Numbered from the stretch's first letter, positions 1 through 24,939 are shown. The stretch is DNA of 64,000 nucleotides from Xestospongia muta (GCA_963693285.1 OY848923.1:7027192-7091191), one strand, 5' to 3'. Numbers and translations: made by a program. Notes: generated by a model from the letters alone, not told the origin.

Positions 1-1150
1 ATTCCTGTACTATAAGACTATCTCCTTGAGTTATTTGTTCAATGTTCCGAGCTAAACTGATACTATAAAACAGAGACAATTATCTATCTATCTGTCAGCG
101 AAAGGTGTGGCCATTTTTATCCATCCATTCATCAGTCCCTTTGTCCATCCATTCATCAATCATTCATCCATTACTCTTTGTCCATACATCACACCATTAA
201 TTTATTCATCTATCACTCTTACCCATTTCCCATTGCACCGTTAGGTGGTTTAACAATAAATGTTTTTAATCTCCTCCGTCTCTTCAAATCCTTCATAAAG
301 TGTGACAAGACCCCATATTCTGAGGGGAGAACCCACGTCCTTGGCAAAATATTATATTCCTCTTTTCTAATACGCTTGATTCTAAAATACAAAACATTAA
401 TCACAGATATATAGGCCAGGAGGTTTGACTATGAATACAATTATAAAATGACATCAATGCATGATATCATAACTTGACTCTAAGGCTACATGTAATTGAC
501 GATTTTGCTTTCTTTGCATAATACTCAAAGTAGATACATGAGCTGTACAAGTACTAGTTATATAACAAATAGTTAATGATATACTTTTGTATATTTCTTG
601 CTAAGGAGTCTTTACGACATATTTCTCCCATACCGGCAAAATGATTAATAACCTGTATTGATATATGGATGTATACACGGACTGAAGGTTGACAGATATA
701 ACTTACCTGGTATGGTTTCAATTGTAAATATTTTTCTAGAGGTACAGCACAATCAATCCAGTATACATCACTACATTAATATAGAAACCAAGAACACATA
801 ATGTGATAATAGGCAAGGTTTAGCTATTGACAACTCTTCTCCAAGAGAATAAACATCTGGACAACCATACAGCTGCTTCACTTTACTTACCATTCATCAT
901 CGTTTTCATCCTCTATAATAGTCATACTTAAGACCTCAGCAACTTGTCTGACTGTAAAGAGTTAGCAAGGAGATATCAAGTAAAATTTATATTTACAAAA
1001 AGAAGCATTGAGTTTCTGAAGCCTACATTTTTAGTCTATTAGCATCAATTATCGTTAATTTTTTGTCTCACCTACTGCATAGCGAGTCCCACTAACATTG
1101 ATTCGTACTGTTGAGATGCTTCGAGGTTTTAGAGAGCTTGCTTGAGCCAT
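1..1150 (-). CDS. TTLL7: Tubulin polyglutamylase, TTLL7-type (N-terminal part, runs off the window)
   Basis: Six exons read on the minus strand: 1072-1150, 891-951, 707-770, 585-652, 223-381 and 1-62 (open at the window edge). All have GT-AG borders and keep phase (79, 61, 64, 68, 159 nt). The start is ATG at 1150, giving MAQASSLKPRS. The roughly 164 residues carry TTLL core landmarks in order: VSGTRY, LKPYQVINHF, GMGEICRKD, LPRTW, TFIVKPPNGAMG and the beginning of VQE. In this family those segments start the ATP-grasp ligase that adds glutamate to tubulin tails in cilia and on microtubules. NGAMGxGISL fits TTLL7 better than TTLL4, 5 or 6; that subfamily call is from memory of the family. The catalytic C-terminal half lies outside the window. 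Confidence 0.88.
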
Positions 1151-1619
1151 TAGTCTACAATCTCATATAGCATTGACAATCTGTTGCTCCTTAAAAAGCA
1201 GTTCGGACTTGCTTTTTTACTATATGAAGGGATGGAGGGGAAAAGGAGAGTAGCCTTTGTGCTACAACGAATTTACTGCTCTAGTCTTAAGACTTAGCCA
1301 TGGATCAGTCTATTTGTATTTTACGAAATGACTTACTACATTCATAGCTCCTAGTTCCACTATTCATTGCAGTGGCAGTTTTGGGTGGAGCTCCCAGGAC
1401 GCAACCCAATTTCTGAGCATGCGCAAACAATCTTGGTGCCAATTTGCAAACCGTGCAATAATGTAAACAAATTAGGTAAGTTATACAAGCACAACACGTA
1501 GAAATATAAATCATCTCTATGACTGAATGTTGATCAAGCCATAATATTTTAGTTCTAATAATAACATTACACAGAAAATAAAAAAACTATAATATCACAA
1601 CACATATAAACACCATATC
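1151..1619. other. Intergenic stretch upstream of the TTLL gene
   Basis: Between the TTLL start codon (1150) and the stop of the PH-domain gene (1620). Both genes are on the minus strand, so this should hold the TTLL promoter and the 3' end of the PH gene. I see no convincing exon in it. Confidence 0.5.
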
Positions 1620-2438
1620 TTATTCTGAATTGATTTGCAACAGAGATAAAGGTATATTAAACTCCTGCATTAATTCAACTAGTTCATCATCAGCTCCTTC
1701 AAGTACTTTACTGCCCAAACCAGCTAAAGTAACAGGTTCTTTGTCACTGCTTTTTTCTGTAATATGACCACGAGTTACCTCACCGAAATGCAAGTCTAAC
1801 CCTTTGTTCGATGAATAAGGAGACTTAATAAAAATAACTCTAATAACAGGGTGGATGCCATTGTCCAAGGGTAAGTATGCTGCACTACGATAAATTTTCT
1901 CAGGAAACCAGCTATATTGTGCAAACAAGTTCAAAACTGTTGATAAAGCAACTTCACGTTCACAAAACCAACCTAGGTGATCTCTGTGTTTTCTGTCTGG
2001 TGAAGTTCGCATTGAGAGTGACGTTAGAATCTGATAATTTACATCACCATTAACTCTGACACCTTCATTCAAAAATACTTCAACTGTAGCATATTTGGTA
2101 AGTTTGACGCCATGGTTAATGGATGCAGCAGCTTTCAAAGCAACATACCACTCAGATAGCAGAATTTCTTGATCTGCTGAGAGATAGTAGACCTTTTTAC
2201 TGCTTCCTTTAGCACCGACAATGGCTAGGCAATACTGCTTACCCGAGTGTTCTCCAACCTTTGAGATATCGTCTGTCTCTGAGAGATTGATACAGCCAAG
2301 AGGAGTGGATAGATCTTCTTTCTTTGAATAGTAAAGAAGACTGTCTCCTCTCAGTACAAACCACCTTGCTTGCCATTTGTTTCTTGCGGCTCCCCCTTCT
2401 TTGTGAAGCCATCCTTCTTTCGTAGGCCTGCCAGCCAT
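1620..2438 (-). CDS. PH-domain protein, intronless
   Basis: A single uninterrupted frame of 272 residues with ATG at 2438. Residues about 5-105 form a pleckstrin-homology domain. It opens with EGWLHKEGG, has the usual basic strand (NKWQARWFVLRGDSLLYY) and ends with the conserved helix tryptophan (LLSEWYVALKAA). PH domains bind phosphoinositides or protein partners at membranes. Residues about 115-272 contain no domain I recognise; they are probably folded, with regular hydrophobic spacing and few low-complexity stretches. Lack of introns is unusual beside intron-rich neighbours and could reflect retroposition, but the reading frame is intact. Its start lies 251 bp from the divergent receptor gene at 2690. 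Confidence 0.85.
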   Translation of the reverse strand: MAGRPTKEGWLHKEGGAARNKWQARWFVLRGDSLLYYSKKEDLSTPLGCINLSETDDISKVGEHSGKQYCLAIVGAKGSSKKVYYLSADQEILLSEWYVALKAAASINHGVKLTKYATVEVFLNEGVRVNGDVNYQILTSLSMRTSPDRKHRDHLGWFCEREVALSTVLNLFAQYSWFPEKIYRSAAYLPLDNGIHPVIRVIFIKSPYSSNKGLDLHFGEVTRGHITEKSSDKEPVTLAGLGSKVLEGADDELVELMQEFNIPLSLLQINSE

Positions 2439-2689
2439 CGCTTGCTTTAATCCACAAAAAGAGAAAGAAAATAGTTAAGTGTAAATATTTAAGGGGAGGG
2501 GCTAAGTATGACAAAATTTACGGGTATGTGTCGCTACTAGCCACACCTTCTTTGATGAGTTAATAATGAAGAATCTTATATTCATTATCTTCAGCTGAAC
2601 AAGATCGGTTATCCAGTACACCTACGATCTACTTAACTTTGTTGTAGAAATTTAACTAAAGTCATCTTCATACTGAACGTGGAGACAGG
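2439..2689. promoter_or_regulatory. Short divergent intergenic region, likely bidirectional promoter
   Basis: The PH-domain gene (minus, ATG 2438) and the Ig/FN3 receptor (plus, ATG 2690) start head to head with only 251 bp between start codons. Both 5'UTRs and both promoters must lie here or overlap. No clear TATA box is visible. The promoter assignment is inferred from geometry. Confidence 0.5.
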
Positions 2690-13423
<10,734 letters not shown>

Positions 13424-13535
13424 GTAAGTTGACTATTATTGTACTACTATTGTACAATTGTATATTATTAATACAATGATGTGGATGACTATTTAATGTA
13501 CTGAATTATATTCTACTTTATGTTATTGACAGACA

Positions 13536-13797
13536 GTCTATTTTTAGTATTACATCATTATATACTATTTATAGTAACAATTTTACTACTATTAGTTGTT
13601 GTATTTTTAGTATTACATCATTATATACTATTTATAGTAACAATTTTACTACTATTAGTTGTTGTATTTTTAGTATTACATCATTATATACTATTTATAG
13701 TAACAATTTCACTACTATTAGTTGTTGTATTTTTAGTATTACATCATTATATACTATTTATAGTAACAATTTTACTACTATTAGTTGTTGTTTTATG
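13536..13797 (+). CDS. Tandemly repeated transmembrane-like exon, truncated by the gap
   Basis: After a plausible acceptor (ttattgacag) the phase-1 frame from the FN3 exon continues as DSLFLVLHHYILFIVT and so on. A 63-bp unit (21 codons) is repeated four times with almost no change, each encoding a hydrophobic stretch of membrane-helix length (core FIVTILLLLVVV). The last copy reaches a tga just before the gap. One copy would be the expected single membrane anchor of the receptor. Four copies are either a true in-frame expansion or an assembly artefact next to the gap; copy number needs long reads. Confidence 0.5.
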
Positions 13798-13800
13798 ATT

Positions 13801-14000
13801 NNNNNNNNNNNNNNNNNNNNNNNNNNNNNNNNNNNNNNNNNNNNNNNNNNNNNNNNNNNNNNNNNNNNNNNNNNNNNNNNNNNNNNNNNNNNNNNNNNNN
13901 NNNNNNNNNNNNNNNNNNNNNNNNNNNNNNNNNNNNNNNNNNNNNNNNNNNNNNNNNNNNNNNNNNNNNNNNNNNNNNNNNNNNNNNNNNNNNNNNNNNN
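13801..14000. other. Assembly gap (200 N)
   Basis: A run of exactly 200 N, probably an arbitrary gap size. The missing sequence may contain the juxtamembrane exons and the first (D1) phosphatase domain of the receptor. Frames crossing this gap are meaningless. Confidence 0.98.
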
Positions 14001-14010
14001 TTTGCTGCAG

Positions 14011-15382
<1,372 letters not shown>

Positions 15383-15962
15383 TACTTGTACATGCTAGTA
15401 ACGGAGTACATGCTGTACATGTACATATGATACATGTACATGTATCATATGTACATGTACTTATTACACATTCAATACATGTAGTACAATTAGTTAACAA
15501 CTTTATCAGTAAAATTAATAGTTATAAGTTTATTACTTTTTTGTTTAGTAGTTGACAGGTTTTTTGGGTTTGTTTTTACTATTCTCTCCATAAAGTACAT
15601 GTTTTAATTATTTTTAATAACAATCAAATTATTTTGTTAATAGTCCAGGAGACTATTAGTATTAATGATATCTTTATTTTTAAACTATTAATGAAGAGTC
15701 TTATTGTGCACATTAAATGTCAGTTTTGTAATGCAACATTTAAATATAGACACACATGAACACTATTATGATGTAATGGTTTATTCCTTTATATTACGGA
15801 GAAGACACAATAGTAAAGGATATAGCTCAATTTTTGTTTCTCTTAAATTACTGGTTAATACTCAAATTTATTATATTATAATACAATATAATATAATAAT
15901 ATTACAATATAATATGACCTATATCTTACTGTCTTCTTCTGTCATTATCTCACTGAGTATTT
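15383..15962. other. AT-rich spacer, part of a local segmental duplication
   Basis: Contains a palindromic acatgtacatg cluster at about 15405-15465 and AT-rich sequence. The stretch from 15385 to about 15780 is closely repeated at 23640-24035. No gene is visible. Confidence 0.6.
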
Positions 15963-16325
15963 AGTTTATCAGCTATAGCACTTTCACCAAGAGCTCTAAG
16001 TGCTTTCTCTAATGAGTACAATGATGGTCCACCATTAGTAGTGGCTACTTTACCTTCTTTTGCAACCAATCACAGAGACAAACTTGTAGACAATTGTCAG
16101 GATCACCTCTTTCAGCTGAATGAATTTCTTTAGAGTAGGCTCATAAAGAGCAATTTAAAGGCCAATTTTTCACCAGTCAGCACTGCAAAAGTTGTCTTTT
16201 AAGAATTTCACAAAAATGTCAAGATCAGCTTGACCTATATAGGAAAACATCTAACATTAGATAATAGTGGTCACCAGCTTCCAGCTGGAACTAATTTATA
16301 TGATCTTTTAACTGTGGAAGAAACA
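15963..16325 (-). pseudogene. Death-domain exon plus linker exon, decayed copy
   Basis: The minus strand matches the intact death-domain exon at 26175-26455 over its whole length, and the linker exon at 26503-26550. It carries several small indels and a TGA where the intact copy has CGA (after ..SAD-W). The same nonsense change is present in the copy at 22772-23054. Non-functional remnant. Confidence 0.8.
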
Positions 16326-17930
16326 TCAATCACCTTATCTACCTATCTATTTCTATCTACTATGTCTTTCTATATTGCTCAAAAGTAAAAGAAGTCAATA
16401 CATACATAGACACATTACATAAAATATAATATGGTATACACAGTTTGAGTGGTTAGATTGGTATTATCCTTGTAAAGTAGATCAGTATACATATCTACTT
16501 AGCTCTATTTATCCGTCTAACTGCCTAATTAAATGATTAAAATATAAATACAGATGTTATTAACATGATTTAATTCTTTTATTCTTTGTAAATGAAGCTA
16601 TTTTCTGTCGAAATATTTTACTTTATTGTACAAGTTTTCAATGTAGATACAGATAAAGAGCAAACATTGGAAACAATACTTCTTGTAATGCTACTAGCTT
16701 AAATTATACCAAAAATTAAAATTGTTATAAACAATCAATAACATTAAATTTCACAAAAAATACATCTGTTAATTACAAAAACTACAGAAATAACAAAATG
16801 AATTTGAATCAAAGTACATGTTTTAATTATTTATAATAACAATCAAATTATTTTGTTAATAGTCCAGGAGACTATTAGTATTAATGATTATCTTTATTTT
16901 TAAAACTATTAATGGAAGAGTCTTATTACGCACATTAAATGTCACGTTTTGTAATGCAACATTTAAATATAGACACATATGAACACTATTATGATGTAAT
17001 GGTTTATTCCTTTATATATATTTTAATGATCATATGATTAGATGAAGAAGGATCTATAAGTGTACTTAATGTATTGGAATCTTGTACTTTATCATAAATC
17101 ATCCCACTATACATATTTGAATTTTAAACCTTAAAACATTTAAACAAATGTATCATGATTTATTGTTACTATACAATAGTAAAGGATATAGCTTAATTTT
17201 TAGTGTCTCTTAAATCACTAACACTGATTAATACTCAAATTTATTATATTATATATGATACATGCTTTATACAAACATTCTTTTGTATAGAGCACTTGCA
17301 TTTTATATACAATATAATATGACCTATATCTTGTTACCATTTACTGTACTGTCTACTCCAGTCATTATCTCACTGATTGCACAACAGACAAAGGGCTCAC
17401 GTTATTAAGTAATAATTATATAATTAAACACCCTTGACCTCCACCCAATCTTGTAAATCATATTTACTGATACTTAAGGGTCAGAAGTTTGGTGCCACAT
17501 AGCATGTGCTTGAGACTACAGAGATGGCAACATGGTTGAGTGACTATATTCTAGCTATAATGAAGACATTGAAAGAAGGAAGTGATGTACATATGATAAG
17601 ATATAGTCTGCTGTTATAATATAGGGGTTAGTGATTGTACTACTGTGTAATATGAGAGATAGTAAAGGTAAGGACAAATATTACAGTTGTATTAGATTGT
17701 ACAATGGTAGTTTCATCACTATCAATAGCTGTGAGTGTAATGTACATGTAAATGTTTCTATGATGATGATATTAACAGCTGACAATTGTACAGCTACTCA
17801 GGTTGTTATATTAGTAAACTTTTTTTTGTCTAATGAAAAATGTTTTCAGAATAGAAGTCCAGCGAAGTGTCCATTGAGTATTATATGTATGTAATAATAT
17901 GATTGTTAGGGTAGTATACTAATAACGTGT
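16326..17930. other. Non-coding AT-rich segment, duplicated elsewhere in the window
   Basis: The part 16380-16800 is closely repeated at 18540-18960, and 16810-17890 is closely repeated at 23850-24920. Open frames here are short and not conserved between the two copies, so I do not call a gene. The unit ends in the 37-bp minisatellite in both places. Confidence 0.65.
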
Positions 17931-17934
17931 ACTA

Positions 17935-18172
17935 GTACTGAATGCTACATGTGCTAACTATTGTAACTATAATACTGAATGCTACATGTGCTAACTATCG
18001 TAACTATAACATTGAATGCTACATGTACTAACTATCGTAACTATAATAATGAATGCTACATGTACAAACTATCGTAACTATAATAATGAATGCTACATGT
18101 GCTAACTATCATAACTATAACATTGAATGCTACATGTACTAACTATCGTAACTATAATAATGAATACAAATG
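17935..18172. repeat. 36-37-bp minisatellite, about six copies
   Basis: Tandem units of the type gaatgctacatgtgctaac followed by tatcgtaactataata. The same family recurs at 22345-22430 and at 24940-25915, always followed by the same unique segment (gattaactaagtaaaaa..). Confidence 0.9.
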
Positions 18173-18978
18173 TATTATAACATGATTAACTAAGTAAAAA
18201 GCCAGTTTTTATACCTCTTTTTATTTTTCCCTCATTATATTATCATTGATTTCAATAATAAATAAAGTATTTATTAGTCTGGCAAGTAATCTATACAATT
18301 AGTGTATATTTATATGTAGGGTTAGGCTATCACATGAATACAGTTATATTAGTGTATTTCACAATGTGGACTTACTAATAAATGACTAACTAATTATTTA
18401 TTAATAAAATATATATTTTAAAAACTCACAGGATGGATTAAAATTGAACTAAAACATTTTCCATTTAATCATGTTAATATTGTTGTCTAAGTATTTACAG
18501 TTTATCAATCACCTTGTTATCTACCTAATTATTTCTGTCTACTATGCCTTTCTATATTGCTCAAAAGTAAAAGAAGTAAATACATACATAGACACATTGC
18601 ATAGAATATAATATGGTATACACTGTTTGTGTATTATCCTTGTAAAGTAGATCAGTATACATATCTACTTAGCTCTATCTAACTGTCTAACTGCCTAAAT
18701 GCTTACAATCTAATACAGATGTTATTAACATGTTTTAATTATCTTATTCTTTGTAAATGAAGTATTTTCTGTCATAATATTTTACTTTATAGTACAAGTT
18801 TTCCATGTGGATACAGATAATGAGCAAACATTAGAAACAATACTTCTTATAAGGCTACTAGCTTAAATTATACTAAAAATTAAAATTGTTATCAACAATC
18901 AATGATATTAAATTTCACAAAAAGAAATACATCTGTTAATTACGAAAACTACAGAAATAACAAAATGAATTTGATATA

Positions 18979-21900
18979 TTATTTGCACTTCATTTTCTTG
19001 ATCTTATCGGCAGCTGCCTTGTTAATATAACTTAATGCATTGACAAGAGAAGACCATGTAGGTCCACCTTTGGCCATAACATTATCTTTTTTCTCAAGCC
19101 ATTGACGGAGGCACTCTTTAAGACAGTCAGAAGGATCGCTTTTAAATTTTTTCTCAATCGTTTCAAGAGTGGGATAGTACAAGCCCAATTTAAGACCCAA
19201 ATCATTCCACTTAGCATCGCTGACGTAGCAAATTTTTAATGTTTCCAAGATATCATTAAGTTGTGATATCTCTGTGATCATAAATAAAAATATAAAGATA
19301 CTAATTAGTGAGTTAATATGCAAGAAGCAGAACATTGTATCATTATTATGTCTAGGTACTTGTTATTATCCGTCTGATGATAATGGATTACTTTCACTAT
19401 CATACAATATGTGAGTTACCAACCACATCAATAATGCTGATAAGGTAATAGTAAATTACATTCACATGCTACTAGGGAAACTTTGAATCCAGACAAATAC
19501 ATGTATAATTATGTCACTAGATATCATTACTACAATATACTTATTAAGATTTAACACATGGTAGTGAAGGCCTTAGAAGTACATTCTATTATGACTGACC
19601 TAAGTGATCTCCAGTATCGGTTTCTTCAACTCCTTCCATTGGTAAAACAGCTAAACAAAAGGAGACAAAATACTATATATGATTTTAATACCAGGCTATA
19701 GTACTAGACTACTGGTATATTGCTAAGTAAATGGACTCATAGAGAACAATTTCTATAATAACACTGTGTAATGAATGGCTACTATTAATTATGATGTATC
19801 CAATATTACTTTCTTGTGGTTGTACAGGTGTAGTCTGCATTGATGGATGTCATTACTACTTTAAAGACAACTACTTTTCAACTTCAAAATGGATGGACTT
19901 TGGTCTTAGGTCTGAGCCTCTATCATCCAACACTTATTAAAGCTATTGATGCACAATACAGATATATTAATAGCATCTAACAACTACATTTTTTGTATAT
20001 ATGTAGCAGCTATAGTAGATATATTATAATTTCTAAACTATAACAGAAACATTAAACTGAAATGATAATATACAAGAGGACGTCTTTCTTAATCATACAT
20101 TTTGTTCCTAAATTTTATAGCAACACATTTTTTGGTTGTTAACAGTGTTAAAAGAGTATAATCACAAAATAATAGCATTGCCAATGGCACAAATATACCA
20201 CTGTTACATACCCTTTTCCCGATTGTAATCACAAGACAAGTGCTTTAAAAGAGTAACTTTTAAACTATGATAACTTGATACATACTTCAAGATACAAAGG
20301 TTCCATCTGTGCAGTCAGAAATTAGCTAAATGAGAATACAATACTTTTTGGTTTTTTGGACCTCTCAAAAGACACAATTTTATGCAACCATGTAAAATTT
20401 AATTTTTAATTTTAACTAATAAAGTCAAATATTATCTAGTATTATTATTATCATTGGTATTGGAAGTATCGTTTGTAGCATTGAGTTTTGTGTAGCAGTT
20501 TCTTATTTCTGTAATCTGTATGTTAAACAACCACATAACAGATCATGAGTTGTAAGTGTAGATAGTGTAGATATGACTGAGATGGGTCTTTTGAGATATC
20601 TGAAACCTACAGATGGACTTTCGGATCTAAATGGTTTTCTATCATCCTCCATACAACCACAGGCAATTGCTCAATACATTTTCGCACACACTTCATGTTC
20701 CAATTTTTTCTACATATTAATTTTTTACACAAAACTTTTATAACACAAAAATTTCCGGGTGGTTCGTGGTGTAATTTGAATATGATGACATCATAATGAA
20801 ATGACACATAGTGATGTCATCATATTGATGACATCACCTAAACCTTAAACCAAACCTAACATTATTAACTCTATGACATATTGTGATGTCATCATAGAAC
20901 ATGTTGTTACATCATCAGTCAAGTTATACCAAGAAGGACTCAAATTTCCTGATCTATGATATTCAGAAACTGCCCATGTGATTAAAATTCTTGAGTCCCA
21001 ACAATTAAATCATGTGAATATTTTTAGCATGCCAAAGCTTTAGAGTGTCTATGCACTGCTTTAAATTTACCATATTAATATAACACAATCAAGTCATTAG
21101 CAGGATTGTTGTAAAGACATCAGAGGGCAAGGTAATAAAATTAACTCTTAAATAACTACTTCCATAGCATGACTTATGGGGAAAAGGAGGGCATAACAGG
21201 CTCAAGTCCACCCTATTTACATAATGCCACACCACAATTTGTATTTATAAAATACTTATTAATCTACATTGCAAATAATTAATTAGATATGAACCTTATT
21301 ACCACCCTTTATGTACTCATATGTCACCCTAGACATGCTACCACAGAATTACAACAATTGAAGTGGTCTTTAAGACAAGAGTAAATAAAGGTCAAATGTC
21401 ACACAGTACCTTGGAATCTATTTGTGTAAAGTAATATAACAGTCACATGATGTATTTCTCTGAATAGGCACTTATTTTCTAAAAATTTCTAAAAAGCCTA
21501 TATTCTTACTTGAGAATGTGTCAGAAAACTATCACTCTCTTTATGCCAATTTTATATTATACAAAGTGCCTGTTATATTATACTTTACAACAACGTTTTC
21601 ATGGTATTATCCAATGTTTGATACTCCTCTACCTTTTGTACTTTAAATCCACATACCTTGTGTTGACGAACCCTCTGCTTCACCTAATACATAATACAAA
21701 AAAAAATAACTAACAATAACAATATCAAGTGACTTACCAGGTACTAATCCTAACCCATTAAGAATTTGGTCATATGGAGACATTTCGCCATCTGAAGAAC
21801 TTTCCTCCACATCTGTAGTTTTGAATTTCACCCAATTTATTGGCCCAATTCCCATTTCTATACCAGCTCCAAGTTTACCTTTTATATAATCAGGCTCAAG

Positions 21901-22203
21901 GTTTTGATCTTTGAAAACAATTGGTATAATCAACTTTTTATATTTAACATGAGCAAACTGAAACTCATCATAGCATATACTAGAGTCATGATATCCCTGG
22001 GTTATTATAGCAATGAAGGCGTCACAATCGCGAATTTTCTCAGCAATCCTGTTGTACCATTGATTACCAGCAGGATTTTGTTCCGGGTTTTGAAAAATGA
22101 AAATTTCAACAACCTCCTGATGTTCTTTGAGCTTTGATGCCAGTCTCTTAGCAAAATCAGCAACTTCCTTAACTCGACTATTATAACTAATAAAGATCTT
22201 CAT
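18979..22203 (-). CDS. TIR-death domain adaptor-like protein
   Basis: Four exons: 21738-22203, 21657-21683, 19600-19650 and 18979-19271, all joined in phase 1, giving 278 residues. Start ATG is at 22203. Residues 1-155 are a TIR domain: it begins KIFISYNSR, contains CDAFIAIITQGYHDSS, DEFQFAHVKYKKLIIPIVF and a late NWVKF. Two short linker exons follow. The last exon (about 97 residues) is a death domain with WNDLGLKLGL, CLKECLRQWL, GGPTWSSLVNAL. TIR and death domains transmit signals by homotypic assembly in the cytosol, as in MyD88, but there the death domain comes first. The 2-kb intron 19651-21656 contains an inverted death-domain remnant. Whether the TIR retains NADase activity cannot be read with certainty. 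Confidence 0.82.
19837..19976 (+). pseudogene. Inverted death-domain fragment inside the TIR-DD intron
   Basis: The plus strand reads ALMDVITTLKDNYFSTSKWM, then after a one-base frame change GLSLYHPTL and AIDAQYR. This matches the death-domain exon of the gene at 29442-29734. It is truncated after about 45 residues. It lies opposite to the host gene, so it arrived by an inverted local duplication. Confidence 0.82.
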
Positions 22204-22771
22204 GACCACTTGCCTCTCGTCTTAAACTCAGGCTCAGAAACGTAATAAAGTGTATAGAGTCGCTTTTTTCAGAAGTTTTAACTCCGGAGGGGCTTTCGTA
22301 ACAGTCAAAGCTATATATATCAAAAGCCTGAATGTAATTAATGATTATTAAAATTAATGAATGTTACGTGTGCTAACTATTGTAACTATAATGTTACATG
22401 TACTATCATAACTATAATAATGAATACAAATATATTACATGATTAACTAAGTAAAAAGCCAGTCTTTAGACTCAATAACTCTTTTATTTCTCCCTCATTA
22501 TATTATCATTGATTTCAATAATAAATAAATAAAGTATTTATTAGTCTGGCAAGTAATCTATACAATTAGTATATATTTATATGTAGGGTTAGGCTGTTAC
22601 ATGAATACAGTTATATTAGCACATTTCACAGTGTGGACTTACTAATAAATGACTAAATAATTACTTATAAATACAATATATATATATGGTAAAAAATCAT
22701 AGGATGTATTGAAATTGAACTAAAACATTTTTATTTAATCATGTTAACATTGATGTCTGTGATCATTTACA
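22204..22771. other. Upstream region of TIR-DD gene, with duplicated segment
   Basis: The first 150 bp should contain the TIR-DD promoter. From about 22345 there are two copies of the 37-bp minisatellite unit and then a unique-looking segment (22440-22745) that is repeated at 18180-18485. No exon seen. Confidence 0.55.
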
Positions 22772-23054
22772 GTTTATCAGCTATAGCATTTTCACCAAGA
22801 GCTCTAAGTGCTTTCTCTAATGAGTACAATGATGGTCCACCATTAGTGGTGGCTACTTTGTCCTTCTTTTGCAACCAATCGGAGAGACAAACTTGGAGAC
22901 AATTGTCAGTATCACCTCTTTTAGCTGTATCAATTGCTCTAAGGGTAGGCTCATAAAGACCAAGTTGAAGGCCAAGCCTTCACCAGTCAGCACTGCAAAA
23001 GAAGTAGTCTTTTAAGAATTTCACAATAATGTCAAGATCAGCTTGACCTATATA
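22772..23054 (-). pseudogene. Death-domain exon copy with a premature stop
   Basis: Nearly identical to the intact exon at 26175-26455 (residues GLYEPTLRAID, CLQVCLSDWLQKKDKV, GGPSLYSLEKAL), but a CGA codon is TGA just after SADW, the same change as in the copy at 15963. It is directly followed by a fragment of the phosphatase gene, so the linker exon is missing. Confidence 0.82.
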
Positions 23055-23096
23055 GGTAAACATCTAACATTAGATCATAAATTCATCAGCTTACAA

Positions 23097-23644
<548 letters not shown>

Positions 23645-24939
23645 TACTTGTACATGTTAGTAACAGAGTACATGCAATACATGTACATATGATACATGTA
23701 CATGTACTTATTACACATTCAATACATGTAGTATAATTAGTCAACAACTTTGTCAGTAAAATTAATAGTTATAAGTTTATTACTTTTTTGTTTAGTAGTT
23801 GACAGGTTTTTTGGTTTGTTTTTACTATTCTCTCCATAAAGTACATGTTTTAATTATTTTTAATAACAATCAAATTATTTTGTTAATAGTCCAGGTGACT
23901 ATTAGTATTAATGATTATCTTTATTTTTAAAAGTATTAATGGAAGAGTCTTATTATGCACATTAAATGTCACATTTTGTAATGCAACATTTAAATATAGA
24001 CACACATGAACACTATTATGATGTAATGGTTTATTCTTTTATATATTTTTTAATGATAATATGATTAGACGAAAAAGGATCTACCTAATGTATTGGTAAT
24101 TGAATCTTGTACTTTATTATAAATCATCCCACTATACATATTTGAATTTTAAAACTTAAAACATTTAAACAAATGTATCATGATTTATTGTTACTACACA
24201 ATAGTAAAGGATATAGCTTAATTTTTAGTGTCTCTTAAATCACTGACACTGATTAATACTCAAATTTATTATATTATATATGATACATGCTTTATACAAA
24301 CATTCTTTTGTATAGAGCACTTGTTAGTGCTATACTTTATATATGATGCAATATATGGCATGCATTTTATATACAATATAATATGACCTATATCTTGTTA
24401 CCATTTACTGTACTGTCTACTCCAGTCATTATCTCACTGATTGCACAACAGACAAAGGGCTCAAGTTATTAAGTAATAATTATATAATTAAACACCCTTG
24501 ACCTCCACCCAATCTTGTAAATCATATTTACTGATGCTTAAGGGTCAGAAGGTTGATGCCACATAGCATGTGCTTGGGACTACAGAGATGGCAATATGGT
24601 TGAGTGACTATATTCTAGTTATAATGAAGACATTGAAAGAAGGAAGTGATGTACATATGATAAGATGTTGTCTGCTGTTATAATAAGGGGATAGTGATTG
24701 TACTACCGTGTAATATGAGGGATAGTAAAGGTAAGGACAAATATTACAGTTGTATTAGATTGTACATATTATAAATGTTTCTATGATGATGATATTAACA
24801 GCTGACAATTGTACAGCTACTCAGGTAATTATATTAGTAAACTTTTTTTTGTCTAACGAAAAATGTTTTCAGAATAGAAGTCCAGTGAAGTGTCTGTTGA
24901 GTATTATATGTATGTAATAATATGATTGTTATATTATAT
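23645..24939. other. Non-coding duplicated spacer
   Basis: Repeats 15385-15780 and then 16810-17890 of this window with small indels; the intervening death-domain piece is absent. No supported gene. Confidence 0.65.

Noticed and set aside
17631..17894. An 87-residue plus-strand frame with many Cys (YYSCIRLYNGSF..)
   Set aside because: In the duplicated copy near 24700 the frame is interrupted and shortened, and no domain or splice context supports it.
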